From: Vibrio sp. STUT-A11
GTDB lineage: Bacteria; Pseudomonadota; Gammaproteobacteria; Enterobacterales; Vibrionaceae
Reading direction: 5' to 3'
Length of the DNA: 64,000 nt
NCBI RefSeq assembly: GCF_026000435.1
Contig: NZ_AP026763.1
Coordinates: forward strand, 2,480,001 to 2,544,000
The notes beneath the pieces were generated by a model. The model ran no database searches. It had not been told where the DNA came from and saw only the letters and a list, made by a program, of their open reading frames with translations. The translations under genes and the position numbers were made by a program. Below are positions 26,052 to 34,891 of the stretch, piece after piece. How positions within the stretch are numbered: position 1 is the stretch's first letter; each line of letters opens with the position of its first letter.

Positions 26052-26238
26052 GGATAAACTCCTGAAAAATAGATATAGCTGTTTTCTCTATCTCACCTTT
26101 AGTTGGCCGCCGAAGGAGAGAAGTAATTTCGTGCTAAAGCTTCATTATTGCTAACTGGGCTTTTTTAGTTCCTGCATACACACCGTGTATAACACGTTAT
26201 TAAGACTAACTTCGCGACTAAAAACATCCAAATGGAAC

Positions 26239-26260
26239 TTATTTTTTTTCTAAAAAAATA
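26239..26260. promoter_or_regulatory. NagC-like operator upstream of the chitoporin gene
   Basis: TTATTTTTTTTCTAAAAAAATA, read in two halves TTATTTTTTTT and TAAAAAAATA around a central C, is a near-perfect AT palindrome of the NagC type (TTATTTT...AAATAA). Located about 190 bases upstream of the porin start. A NagC gene is in this window. Confidence 0.5.
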
Positions 26261-26496
26261 TGAGCGACAACAAAGTTCCATATAAGTTGTTGATCCAGAT
26301 CTTACTTTTACAACCCTTACATCAATAAATAAAAATAACCCTATAAATCAATGACATAAATACAATTACAAAATTCAACATGAAGTGCCTCGCAGAGTAT
26401 GAAACAAAACAATTTCAATCCGCTAAGGGGAGATCTTGATCACTGAAAAGATTAAATCACTAATAAAGCAGAAATATGAGAACTTAATACAAGGAA

Positions 26497-26530
26497 TGAA
26501 AAAGCCCCAGAAGCTTAGCTACTGGGGCTT
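26497..26530 (-). terminator. ligA terminator
   Basis: Stem AAGCCCCAG/CTGGGGCTT with an 11-base loop. The minus strand continues TTTTTCATTCC. Confidence 0.87.
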
Positions 26531-26560
26531 ATTAGAAAGGTCTTTATATTTTGGCTTAAC

Positions 26561-28573
26561 TTAATTCATTAAGTCGAGTAAGTCTTGTTCGGTTTTAATT
26601 TCAATTCCCAAGTCTTGAGCTTTTGCCAATTTAGAACCCGCATTTTCACCGGCAAATAAAATATCGGTTTTCTTCGAAACACTACCGGTAACTTTCGCCC
26701 CCATCGCTTGCAGTGCTTCTTTCGCTTCAGTACGACCTAGCTGAGAAAGTGTCCCGGTTAATACCACCGTCTTGCCTTCTAATGGCAGTTCAACACCTTG
26801 CTCAGGAGCACTAATTTCTGGCCAGTGAATGCCTTGTTCTAGTAAGTCTTTCACTACCGCTTGGTTTTGCTCTTCACCAAAGAAGGTAGTGATATGCTTA
26901 GCAACAATGACGCCGATATCCTGCACTTCAATCAACTGCTCTTCTGTTGCAACCTGAATAGCTTCTAGCGTTTTGAAATGCTGTGCTAAGTTAGCGGCTG
27001 TCGCTTCACCGACTTCTCGAATGCCTAATGAATATAAAAAGCGAGGTAATGTGGTTAACTTCGACTTGTCTAACGCGTTCACAATGTTCTGCGCTGACTT
27101 TGGTCCCATACGTTCCAATACTGTCAAAATGCCCGCAGATAACTTAAACAAATCGGCTGGGGTTTCGACCATCTCTCGATCCACCAATTGTTCAATTACT
27201 TTATCGCCCAGACCGTCGACATCTAACGCTTTACGTGACACAAAGTGCTTTAGAGCTTGTTTGCGCTGTGCTTGGCAAACCAAACCACCAGTACAGCGCG
27301 TTACCGCTTCTCCTTCGATGCGCTCCACATGTGAGCCACACACTGGACATGAAGAAGGAAAAACAATATCTCGCGCGTCTTCTGGACGACGTTCGCGAAT
27401 CACTGAGACAACTTGGGGAATAACGTCACCAGCACGGCGAATCACGACTTGGTCACCGATTTTCACTTGCAGACGTTCAATTTCATCTGCGTTATGCAGG
27501 GTCGCATTACTGACCGTCACGCCACCGACAAAAATAGGTTCTAATTTTGCTACTGGCGTAATCGCACCAGTACGCCCTACCTGAAACTCCACATCATTCA
27601 GCGTGGTTATCTCTTCTTGCGCCGGGAACTTATAGGCAATAGCCCAGCGCGGAGCACGAGCAACGAATCCCAACCTTTCCTGAATCGCGATATCGTCGAT
27701 TTTTATTACGACACCATCAATCTCATAGGGCAATGCATCACGTCGTTGTAAAATATCTTGGTAGTACGCTTTGACATCCGTCAGGCTATCTACACGCTTA
27801 GTCTCAGGACACATTGGCAGTCCCCATGACTTAATTTGCAGAAAACGCTCATAATGACTCGACGCTAATTCCGCGCCCTGAACAACGCCCACACTGTAGG
27901 CATAGAAACTCAGCGGACGCGAAGCAGTAACACGTGAATCTAACTGACGTAAACTACCAGCTGCGGCATTGCGAGGGTTAACAAAAACTTTGTCTCCCTT
28001 TTGGCGTGCTAGTTCGTTGAGTTTTTCAAAACCCGCTTTAGGCATGAAAACTTCACCACGCACTTCAAGACGCTCAGGCCAATCATCACCTCTTAATTTC
28101 AGAGGGATAGCTTTGATGGTACGCACATTTTCAGTAATGTTTTCACCCGTTGTACCGTCACCGCGCGTCGCGGCCTGAACAAGTACACCGTTTTCGTACA
28201 ACAGGCTTACTGCTAAGCCATCCAGTTTTGGCTCACAACAGTATTGCTTAACACTTTGATTACCAACCCTGTCTTGTGCTCGTTTGTGGAAACTGTCGAG
28301 CTCACTGTCGTCAAAGGCATTGTCTAATGACAGCATCGGAACTTCGTGGGTAACTTGACTAAATTCAGATAAAGGGGCTCCACCAACACGTTGGCTAGGA
28401 GAATCAACAGTAACTAAATCCGGGTGTTGGGCTTCAATATCCAGCAATTCACGCATAAGTCGATCATATTCAGCATCAGGAATCTCTGGGTTATCTTCCA
28501 CATAGTAACGAACGGCGTGGTAATGCAACGACTCTTTTAATTCTTCTAGTCGTTGAAGTACGGATTCAGACAT
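26561..28573 (-). CDS. ligA: NAD-dependent DNA ligase LigA
   Basis: Seals nicks during replication and repair using NAD+. 670 residues from ATG 28573, the usual length. Upstream codons (open to 28660) would translate the zipA terminator hairpin, so the long start is rejected. Domains in order: Ia NMN-binding (HYHAVRYYVEDNPEIPDAEYD), adenylation with active-site Lys in EPKLDGLA, OB fold, four-Cys zinc finger (CPVC and C-x5-C near residue 400-430), helix-hairpin-helix repeats, and a C-terminal BRCT domain (GKTVVLTGTLSQLGRTEAKE). Downstream of zipA, as in E. coli. Confidence 0.98.
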   Translation of the reverse strand: MSESVLQRLEELKESLHYHAVRYYVEDNPEIPDAEYDRLMRELLDIEAQHPDLVTVDSPSQRVGGAPLSEFSQVTHEVPMLSLDNAFDDSELDSFHKRAQDRVGNQSVKQYCCEPKLDGLAVSLLYENGVLVQAATRGDGTTGENITENVRTIKAIPLKLRGDDWPERLEVRGEVFMPKAGFEKLNELARQKGDKVFVNPRNAAAGSLRQLDSRVTASRPLSFYAYSVGVVQGAELASSHYERFLQIKSWGLPMCPETKRVDSLTDVKAYYQDILQRRDALPYEIDGVVIKIDDIAIQERLGFVARAPRWAIAYKFPAQEEITTLNDVEFQVGRTGAITPVAKLEPIFVGGVTVSNATLHNADEIERLQVKIGDQVVIRRAGDVIPQVVSVIRERRPEDARDIVFPSSCPVCGSHVERIEGEAVTRCTGGLVCQAQRKQALKHFVSRKALDVDGLGDKVIEQLVDREMVETPADLFKLSAGILTVLERMGPKSAQNIVNALDKSKLTTLPRFLYSLGIREVGEATAANLAQHFKTLEAIQVATEEQLIEVQDIGVIVAKHITTFFGEEQNQAVVKDLLEQGIHWPEISAPEQGVELPLEGKTVVLTGTLSQLGRTEAKEALQAMGAKVTGSVSKKTDILFAGENAGSKLAKAQDLGIEIKTEQDLLDLMN

Positions 28574-28615
28574 ATTAAAGCCCCGTGTATTGTCAATCGG
28601 TGAGGTTGGGAATCG

Positions 28616-28644
28616 AAGAAAAAGGGCTCCAACCGGAGCCCTTT
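28616..28644 (-). terminator. zipA terminator overlapping the ligA leader
   Basis: Stem AAAGGGCTCC/GGAGCCCTTT with an AACC loop. The minus strand continues TTTCTTCG. It lies 43 bases before the ligA start, so ligA needs its own promoter or read-through. Confidence 0.83.
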
Positions 28645-28662
28645 TATAATTTGGTGACAAGG

Positions 28663-29601
28663 TTATGCGTTCGCCGTCTTAAACTCAACTATTTGACGTC
28701 GATAACCCGCTAATCGGTCAGGTGTCATCAAGTTTCTTTGCTCATCCAGAACATTCCCTCCCATGTCGTCAGCAATCTGTTGCGCGGTACGCAGCATCAG
28801 GTTGAAGTTTTGTTCGGCTTCACCATAGCAAGGTAGTGTCATAAAGAATGAAATACCTTTGGTCGAAAACTCGGCTGGGTCTCCGTGCTCTAGTGTTCCT
28901 GGATGCATCATATTCGCCACGCTAAATAACACTTTTCCGTTACCCGACAGATCAACATGGCGATGGAAGATATTCATCTCACCGTAAATAAGCCCATTTT
29001 GTTGCATGCTATCAAACAGTTCTGTACCAACGAAAGGCTCTTCCCCGGCACAATGCACATTGAGAACAAGCACCTGCATTTCTGGTTCAGGCTTAGATTC
29101 TTCTGGCGTTTGAGCCACGACTGCTGGTTGCTCAGCTTCTGGCACTGCTGTATCAAACGCGGAAGGTGCGACTTCCTCAACCACAGGCTGAGCAGGCGCA
29201 GCCTCTTGCATCACAGGTTCTTCTATGACAACGTCGTCATCATGACTCTTCTGTGCAATAAATGGAGGAACCTCTTCTGGATCTTCCTTAAATGGCTTGT
29301 CTTCCGGAATACCACCCAGCAGAGGATCCGCCTCAAACTTCGAATCAAACGCGTTGTCCATACCAAAGTCTGGCTCTTTGCGTTCTTTACGAATAATTTC
29401 AAAATCGTCCTCAGGAGCAGCGCCGAAGTTTCGCTCTTGCTCTGCTGAGTCTGCATCCCCTTGGTCAACCTCTAATTTACCCAGAGGCTTGTTACCAAAT
29501 TTCGCTTTGCCTTCTTTCTTACTGCTCCATAGACCATGAAACAGTAATGCCGCAATGGCTAAAACGCCAACAACAATGAGTACGAATCGCAATTCCTGCA
29601 T
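28663..29601 (-). CDS. zipA: Cell division protein ZipA
   Basis: 312 residues. N-terminal membrane anchor (MQELRFVLIVVGVLAIAALLF) with the N terminus outside; a charged, Pro/Glu-rich linker of about 150 residues (PEDKPFKEDPEEVPPF, VVEEVAPSAF); and a globular C-terminal FtsZ-binding domain from about residue 175 (VLNVHCAGEEPFVGTELFDS to MTPDRLAGYRRQIVEF). Tethers FtsZ to the membrane at the septum. Divergent from cysZ and upstream of ligA, the standard gammaproteobacterial order cysK-cysZ-zipA-ligA. Confidence 0.97.
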   Translation of the reverse strand: MQELRFVLIVVGVLAIAALLFHGLWSSKKEGKAKFGNKPLGKLEVDQGDADSAEQERNFGAAPEDDFEIIRKERKEPDFGMDNAFDSKFEADPLLGGIPEDKPFKEDPEEVPPFIAQKSHDDDVVIEEPVMQEAAPAQPVVEEVAPSAFDTAVPEAEQPAVVAQTPEESKPEPEMQVLVLNVHCAGEEPFVGTELFDSMQQNGLIYGEMNIFHRHVDLSGNGKVLFSVANMMHPGTLEHGDPAEFSTKGISFFMTLPCYGEAEQNFNLMLRTAQQIADDMGGNVLDEQRNLMTPDRLAGYRRQIVEFKTANA

Positions 29602-29819
29602 TATTTACTCTCAATATACTTGTTTGTACTACTCGCAGTTCCTTGAGCAGCAACCCAAGTGTAATTATTCTGAATGATATGTTTACTTTACCAAAAGTAT
29701 ATGGAGGTTTAGAACAACTTAATGCAAGAAGTTCACTTTTTTGTTGTGATTCTTGCCACGATTCCACTTTACGAGAAGCCTTTTACTGAGGCATTGAAAG
29801 AAAAGGAGCGACAGGTACA

Positions 29820-29855
29820 ATGAGTTTTCTTTCACTCAAAACGAAATGGATATGA
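29820..29855 (+). CDS. Possible 11-residue upstream ORF coupled to cysZ
   Basis: ATG 29820 opens an 11-codon frame (MSFLSLKTKWI) whose TGA overlaps the cysZ ATG at 29852 as ATGA. AAAAGGAGCG lies 10-20 bases before it, whereas cysZ has no ribosome-binding site of its own. A coupling leader for cysZ is a reasonable reading; chance is also possible for so short a frame. Confidence 0.3.
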   Translation: MSFLSLKTKWI

Positions 29856-30595
29856 CGCTAAACAACCAGCCAAAAACCGGATTCGGTTATTTCCTGTATG
29901 GAATAAAGCTAGCACTTTCTCCGAAGATCAGACGCTTTGTCGTATTACCACTATTAGCGAACGTTCTTCTCGTCGGTGGTGCCATTTTTTATCTGTTCTC
30001 TCACCTTAATGTATGGATTGAGGGTTGGATTGGGCAACTGCCAGAGTTTCTATCCTGGCTCACCTATATACTATGGCCCATACTCGCGTTGACCATACTT
30101 GCCACGTTCTCCTATTTCTTTAGCACCTTAGCAAACTTTATTGCCGCACCATTCAACGGACTTCTGTCTGAGAAAGTAGAAGAATACTTAACCGGACAAA
30201 AAGTCAATGATGACGGTTTCGCCGCTGTGATAAAAGATGTCCCTCGAGTCTTGGGTCGAGAATGGCGTAAGTTGCTTTATACGCTACCTAAAGCGATTGG
30301 CTTATTTCTGCTGCTACTTATTCCGGCGCTAGGACAAACGCTAGGTCCCTTCCTTTGGTTTATATTTACCGCCTGGATGTTGGCTATCCAATACTGTGAT
30401 TACCCATTTGATAACCACAAAATCCCTTTTAACGACATGCGTTACAAATTGAAACAAAAACAAGGTAAAGCCTATGGATTTGGCGTTCTGGTATCCGTAT
30501 TTACCACGATTCCAATTTTGAATCTTATCGTAATGCCCGTTGCAATATGTGGTGCAACGGCAATGTGGGTCAGTGAATTCAAACACCAGAGATAA
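29852..30595 (+). CDS. cysZ: Sulfate transport protein CysZ
   Basis: Inner-membrane sulfate uptake protein, 247 residues from ATG 29852 (a second ATG lies at 29846). Clear CysZ sequence: KIRRFVVLPLLANVLL, YFFSTLANFIAAPFNGLLSE, DVPRVLGREWRKLLY, AIQYCDYPFDNHKIPF and a final MPVAICGATAMWV helix. Four membrane segments. Feeds sulfate to cysteine synthesis, and cysK follows at 30760. No Shine-Dalgarno stands directly before either ATG, and an 11-codon ORF overlaps the start, so initiation may be coupled. Confidence 0.95.
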   Translation: MTLNNQPKTGFGYFLYGIKLALSPKIRRFVVLPLLANVLLVGGAIFYLFSHLNVWIEGWIGQLPEFLSWLTYILWPILALTILATFSYFFSTLANFIAAPFNGLLSEKVEEYLTGQKVNDDGFAAVIKDVPRVLGREWRKLLYTLPKAIGLFLLLLIPALGQTLGPFLWFIFTAWMLAIQYCDYPFDNHKIPFNDMRYKLKQKQGKAYGFGVLVSVFTTIPILNLIVMPVAICGATAMWVSEFKHQR

Positions 30596-30759
30596 TACCT
30601 TCGTTTCCTGAAGCACGGGAATTGCATTTGCTTTTCCCGATTACCTAGCTGAAATCTGGACAACCTAATAAGATATAACTTTTTAATCCTTTTCCCTTTT
30701 TTTTAGACCGAATATTCTTCTAACTATATTCACAAAACGTGTAATGAAGGAACATGACT

Positions 30760-31728
30760 ATGAGCAAGATCTACGAAGATAACTCTCTTACTATCGGTAA
30801 CACTCCCCTAGTTCGCTTAAACAAAGTGAGCAAAGGTAACGTTCTAGCAAAAATCGAAGCGCGTAACCCAAGCTTCAGCGTTAAGTGCCGTATCGGTGCG
30901 AACATGATTTGGGATGCGGAGAAGTCAGGCAAACTTAAGCCAGGCGTTGAACTAGTAGAACCGACCAGTGGTAACACAGGTATCGCTTTAGCATTCGTAG
31001 CAGCCGCTCGCGGTTACAAACTGACTTTGACTATGCCAGAGTCTATGAGCCTTGAACGTCGTAAGCTTCTTAAAGCTCTAGGTGCAAACCTGGAACTGAC
31101 TGAGGCCGCTAAAGGCATGAAAGGTGCGATTGCTAAAGCAGAAGAAATCGTTGCTAGCAACCCAGACAAGTACCTACTTCTTCAACAGTTCAACAACCCA
31201 GCGAACCCAGAGATTCACGAGAAGACGACTGGCCCAGAAATCTGGGAAGCAACTGACGGTGAAATCGATGTGCTTGTAGCTGGTGTTGGTACTGGCGGTA
31301 CGATTACAGGTACAAGCCGTTACATCAAAGGCGAAAAAGGCAAAGCGATTACTTCTGTTGCGGTAGAACCTGCAGAATCACCAGTGATTGCACAAGCGCT
31401 AGCAGGCGAAGAAATCCAACCAGCACCACATAAAATTCAAGGTATCGGTGCAGGTTTCATCCCAGGTAACCTAGATTTAGAACTTTTAGACCGCGTTGAG
31501 CCAGTGACTTCTGAAGAAGCGATTGAGATGGCTCGCCGTCTAATGGAAGAGGAAGGTATCCTTGCTGGTATCTCTTCTGGTGCGGCAGTAGTAGCAGCGA
31601 ACCGCATTGCAGAACTTCCTGAATTTGAAGGAAAAACCATCGTAACAATTCTACCAAGCTCTGGTGAACGTTACCTAAGTACAGCACTATTTGCTGGCAT
31701 CTTTACGGAAAAAGAGAACCAACAGTAA
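30760..31728 (+). CDS. cysK: Cysteine synthase A (O-acetylserine sulfhydrylase)
   Basis: PLP enzyme that makes cysteine from O-acetylserine and sulfide. 322 residues from ATG 30760, which has AAGGA at 8 bases; the ATG at 30754 is too close to that site. Motifs: PLP Lys in SVKCRIGANM, substrate loop PTSGNTGIALAF, PLP phosphate loop VGTGGTITGTSRYIK, and SSGAAV near the end. C-terminal ILPSSGERYLSTALF as in CysK rather than CysM. Follows cysZ; about 165 bases between them suggest a separate promoter. Confidence 0.97.
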   Translation: MSKIYEDNSLTIGNTPLVRLNKVSKGNVLAKIEARNPSFSVKCRIGANMIWDAEKSGKLKPGVELVEPTSGNTGIALAFVAAARGYKLTLTMPESMSLERRKLLKALGANLELTEAAKGMKGAIAKAEEIVASNPDKYLLLQQFNNPANPEIHEKTTGPEIWEATDGEIDVLVAGVGTGGTITGTSRYIKGEKGKAITSVAVEPAESPVIAQALAGEEIQPAPHKIQGIGAGFIPGNLDLELLDRVEPVTSEEAIEMARRLMEEEGILAGISSGAAVVAANRIAELPEFEGKTIVTILPSSGERYLSTALFAGIFTEKENQQ

Positions 31729-31756
31729 TATGTGTTCAAATCAATTTTTCGTCTAA

Positions 31757-31781
31757 AAAAGCCCCGTTCAGGGGCTTTTTT
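31757..31781 (+). terminator. cysK terminator
   Basis: Stem AAAAGCCCC/GGGGCTTTT with a 5-base loop and a T run, 28 bases past the stop. Confidence 0.9.
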
Positions 31782-32025
31782 GTTGATCCCTGCCCCACCT
31801 TTGGTAATATCAGGGCGTTTTATTTCTAGCTTCAAAATAAAGAAGCAGAACACAAAAAGGTTTCAAAGTGATTACGCACGCAAACAGTTGCGCAATCGCA
31901 AATCTTTTGACTAGTATCAGAACTAACGCGCTTTGAACTCTCCCGTGCTAGCGCACAAGGTATAAAGCAGTTAAGCTCAATCTAGTCACTACTAACAAAA
32001 AAATACATTTATTGGGGTATATCAC
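31782..32025 (+). promoter_or_regulatory. ptsHI-crr promoter region
   Basis: About 240 bases before ptsH. Contains a palindrome-like block at 31873-31898 (ACGCAAAC near 31878 followed by AGTTGCGC) that resembles a LacI/PurR-family operator in 13 of 16 positions. No clear -10/-35 chosen. Sugar or cAMP control of the pts operon would be expected. Confidence 0.35.
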
Positions 32026-32283
32026 ATGTACGAGAAGCAAGTAGAAATCACAGCAGAAAACGGTCTTCACACTCGTCCAGCTGCACAGTTTGTTAAAGAA
32101 GCGAAAGCATTCGATGCAGACATCACTGTGACTTCTAACGGTAAAAGCGCTAGCGCTAAGAGCCTATTCAAACTACAAACACTAGGCCTAGTAAAAGGTA
32201 CTCAAGTAACTATCTCTGCTGAAGGCCCACAAGCTCAACAAGCAGTTGATCACCTAGTTGCTCTGATGGACCAACTACACTAA
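32026..32283 (+). CDS. ptsH: Phosphocarrier protein HPr
   Basis: 85 residues, cytoplasmic phosphocarrier between Enzyme I and the sugar-specific EIIA proteins. His15 in NGLHTRPAAQF is the phosphorylation site; the regulatory-Ser region SNGKSASAKSLFKLQTLGL is present, as in most HPr even without an HPr kinase. First gene of ptsH-ptsI-crr. A stem-loop follows between ptsH and ptsI, which usually lowers downstream expression relative to the abundant HPr. Confidence 0.98.
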   Translation: MYEKQVEITAENGLHTRPAAQFVKEAKAFDADITVTSNGKSASAKSLFKLQTLGLVKGTQVTISAEGPQAQQAVDHLVALMDQLH

Positions 32284-32301
32284 TCGGTGTCTCCTACTCC
32301 A

Positions 32302-32331
32302 AAAGCCATTTTGTGAAAACAAAATGGCTTT
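32302..32331 (+). terminator. ptsH-ptsI intergenic stem-loop (attenuator)
   Basis: Perfect 12-bp stem AAAGCCATTTTG/CAAAATGGCTTT with a 6-base loop, then GTTGG. No full T tract, so likely partial termination or a 3'-end protection element inside the operon. Confidence 0.6.
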
Positions 32332-32424
32332 GTTGGAAATAGGCTCTAAACTAAGCTAAAACTATTCGTTAGCGCACCCATTATTCTCCCGTTTTATAAA
32401 GTTGACCAAACTTAAGGTAAGGCT

Positions 32425-34149
32425 ATGATTTCAGGCATCCTAGCATCTCCTGGTATTGCAATCGGTAAAGCACTACTACTTCAAGAAGATGAAATTGTCC
32501 TAAACACAAACACTATTTCTGATGATCAAGTAGAAGCTGAAGTTCAGCGTTTCTTTGACGCTCGTGATAAATCTTCCGCTCAACTAGAAACAATCAAGCA
32601 AAAAGCGCTTGAAACGTTTGGTGAAGAAAAAGAAGCGATCTTTGAAGGTCACATTATGCTTCTTGAAGACGAAGAGCTAGAAGAAGAAATCCTAGCACTG
32701 ATCAAAAACGACAAGCTGACTGCAGATAACGCTATCCACACGGTTATCGAAGAGCAAGCATGTGCTCTTGAGTCTCTAGACGATGAATACCTGAAAGAAC
32801 GTGCAACTGACATCCGTGATATCGGTTCTCGTTTTGTTAAGAACGCACTAGGCATCAACATCGTTTCGCTAAGCGACATCAACGAAGAAGTTATCCTGGT
32901 TGCTTACGACCTAACTCCATCTGAAACAGCGCAAATTAACCTAGACTACGTACTTGGTTTTGCTTGTGATATCGGCGGTCGTACTTCGCACACTTCTATC
33001 ATGGCTCGCTCACTTGAGCTTCCAGCTATCGTTGGTACTAACGACATCACTAAACAAGTGAAGAACGGCGATATGCTGATTCTTGACGCGATGAACAACA
33101 AGATCGTTGTGAACCCTTCTGAAGCTGAGCTAGAAGAAGCGAAAGCAGTGAAAGCGGCATTCCTAGCCGAAAAAGAAGAGCTAGCGAAACTTAAAGACCT
33201 ACACGCAGAGACGACTGACGGTCACCGTGTAGAAGTTTGCGGTAACATCGGTACAGTGAAAGACTGTGACGGCATCCTGCGTAACGGCGGTGAAGGCGTT
33301 GGTCTGTACCGTACAGAATTCCTATTTATGGACCGTACTGCGCTACCAACTGAAGACGAACAGTACCAAGCGTACAAAGAAGTTGCGGAAGCAATGAACG
33401 GTCAAGCTGTGATCATCCGTACTATGGATATCGGCGGCGACAAAGATCTACCATACATGGATCTACCTCAAGAGATGAACCCGTTCCTAGGCTGGCGTGC
33501 AGTACGTATCAGTTTGGATCGTCGTGAAATCCTTCGTGACCAGCTACGTGGTATCCTACGTGCATCAGCACACGGCAAACTACGTATCATGTTCCCAATG
33601 ATTATCTCTGTTGAAGAAATCCGTGAGCTTAAGAAAGCAATCGAAGAGTACAAAGCAGAGCTACGTGCTGAAGGCCATGCATTCGACGAAAGCATCGAAA
33701 TCGGTGTAATGGTCGAGACGCCTGCAGCGGCTGCAATCGCGCACCATCTAGCGAAAGAAGTGTCATTCTTCTCTATCGGTACTAACGACCTGACTCAGTA
33801 CACACTAGCGGTTGACCGTGGTAACGAGATGATTTCTCACCTATACAACCCACTATCTCCAGCGGTACTCACTGTGATCAAGCAAGTTATTGATGCATCT
33901 CACGCTGAAGGTAAATGGACTGGTATGTGTGGTGAGCTTGCAGGTGATGAGCGTGCAACACTGCTACTTCTAGGTATGGGTCTGGATGAGTTCTCTATGA
34001 GCGGTATCTCAATCCCTAAAGTGAAGAAAGTTATCCGTAACTCTAACTTCGCAGAAGTGAAAGCAATGGCAGAAGAAGCACTTTCTCTACCAACAGCTGC
34101 TGAGATTGAAGCAGTCGTTGAAAAGTTCATTGCTGAGAAAGCTCAGTAA
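32425..34149 (+). CDS. ptsI: PTS Enzyme I (PEP-protein phosphotransferase)
   Basis: 574 residues, cytoplasmic. Takes phosphate from PEP and passes it to HPr, starting all PTS sugar uptake. HPr-binding helical domain about 20-145; active-site His in GGRTSHTSIMAR near residue 189; C-terminal TIM-barrel PEP domain with GLYRTEFLF, GTNDLTQYTLAVDR and catalytic Cys in TGMCGELAGD. The start ATG follows TAAGG at 7 bases. Confidence 0.98.
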   Translation: MISGILASPGIAIGKALLLQEDEIVLNTNTISDDQVEAEVQRFFDARDKSSAQLETIKQKALETFGEEKEAIFEGHIMLLEDEELEEEILALIKNDKLTADNAIHTVIEEQACALESLDDEYLKERATDIRDIGSRFVKNALGINIVSLSDINEEVILVAYDLTPSETAQINLDYVLGFACDIGGRTSHTSIMARSLELPAIVGTNDITKQVKNGDMLILDAMNNKIVVNPSEAELEEAKAVKAAFLAEKEELAKLKDLHAETTDGHRVEVCGNIGTVKDCDGILRNGGEGVGLYRTEFLFMDRTALPTEDEQYQAYKEVAEAMNGQAVIIRTMDIGGDKDLPYMDLPQEMNPFLGWRAVRISLDRREILRDQLRGILRASAHGKLRIMFPMIISVEEIRELKKAIEEYKAELRAEGHAFDESIEIGVMVETPAAAAIAHHLAKEVSFFSIGTNDLTQYTLAVDRGNEMISHLYNPLSPAVLTVIKQVIDASHAEGKWTGMCGELAGDERATLLLLGMGLDEFSMSGISIPKVKKVIRNSNFAEVKAMAEEALSLPTAAEIEAVVEKFIAEKAQ

Positions 34150-34182
34150 TACGTAGTACCAAGTAATTCAATACTTAATGGC

Positions 34183-34211
34183 CATTAGACGGCGAAAAAA
34201 GTCGTCTAATG
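34183..34211 (+). repeat. ptsI-crr intergenic hairpin
   Basis: Stem CATTAGACG/CGTCTAATG with an 11-base A-rich loop, flanked by TACCAAG (34156) and TTGGTA (34221), arms of a wider inverted repeat. Probable RNA stability or attenuation element between ptsI and crr. Confidence 0.5.
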
Positions 34212-34270
34212 AGCTATATTGGTATACTATAATTCGACAGAATAAAACTAAACCTTAGGAGCATGACACA

Positions 34271-34780
34271 ATGGGTCTGTTTGACAAACTTAAGAAGCTT
34301 GTATCTGATGACAGCGCTGACGCTGGTGCAATCGAAATCATCGCACCACTATCTGGTGAAATCGTAAACATTGAAGATGTGCCAGATGTTGTTTTCGCTG
34401 AGAAAATCGTTGGTGACGGTATTGCTATCAAGCCAGCAGGCGACAAAATGGTAGCTCCTGTAAACGGTACTATCGGTAAGATCTTCGAAACTAACCACGC
34501 ATTCTCTATCGAGTCTGACGACGGTGTTGAGCTTTTCGTTCACTTCGGTATCGATACAGTTGAACTAAAAGGCGAAGGCTTCACACGTATCGCTGAAGAA
34601 GGTCAATCAGTTAAAGCTGGCGACACTATCATTGAATTCGATCTAGCTCTTCTTGAAGAGAAAGCGAAATCAACGCTAACTCCAGTTGTTATCTCTAACA
34701 TGGACGAAATCAAAGAGCTGAACAAGCTTTCTGGTTCTGTAACTGTTGGTGAAACTCCAGTTCTACGTGTAACTAAGTAA
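34271..34780 (+). CDS. crr: PTS glucose-specific EIIA component (Crr)
   Basis: 169 residues, same length as E. coli Crr. Phosphate-carrying histidines in NHAFSIE (His75) and LFVHFGIDTV (His90). GEIVNIEDVPDVVFAEKIVG is the usual N-terminal strand set. Besides passing phosphate to EIIBC, it controls adenylate cyclase and inducer exclusion; in Vibrio it also links sugar state to biofilm and motility (family knowledge). Last gene of the pts operon, closed by a strong terminator. Confidence 0.98.
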   Translation: MGLFDKLKKLVSDDSADAGAIEIIAPLSGEIVNIEDVPDVVFAEKIVGDGIAIKPAGDKMVAPVNGTIGKIFETNHAFSIESDDGVELFVHFGIDTVELKGEGFTRIAEEGQSVKAGDTIIEFDLALLEEKAKSTLTPVVISNMDEIKELNKLSGSVTVGETPVLRVTK

Positions 34781-34805
34781 TTATTACTTAAGTTCAAACA
34801 CGGAT

Positions 34806-34833
34806 AAACGCTGCCAAATGGCAGCGTTTTTTA
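34806..34833 (+). terminator. crr / pts operon terminator
   Basis: Stem AAACGCTGCC/GGCAGCGTTT with an AAAT loop and a T run. Confidence 0.92.
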
Positions 34834-34891
34834 TTGCCCGGAGTTTAAGTCAAACCTATCACGCAACACATTTATATCGCGCCTGACTAGG

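Larger units (their letters stand above)
26052..26560. other. Porin upstream region
   Basis: 509 bases between ligA's end and the porin start, both on the minus strand. Holds the ligA terminator (26497-26530), a NagC-like palindrome (26239-26260) and a long untranslated leader for the porin. AT-rich. No credible ORF. Confidence 0.65.

Noticed and set aside
26973..27584. 203-codon open frame on the plus strand inside ligA
   Set aside because: Lies wholly antisense to conserved ligase domains; Arg/Ser/Thr-rich translation typical of a shadow frame.
28957..29448. 163-codon open frame antisense to zipA
   Set aside because: Overlaps the ZipA linker and FtsZ-binding domain; composition is unlike a protein, and no ribosome-binding site.
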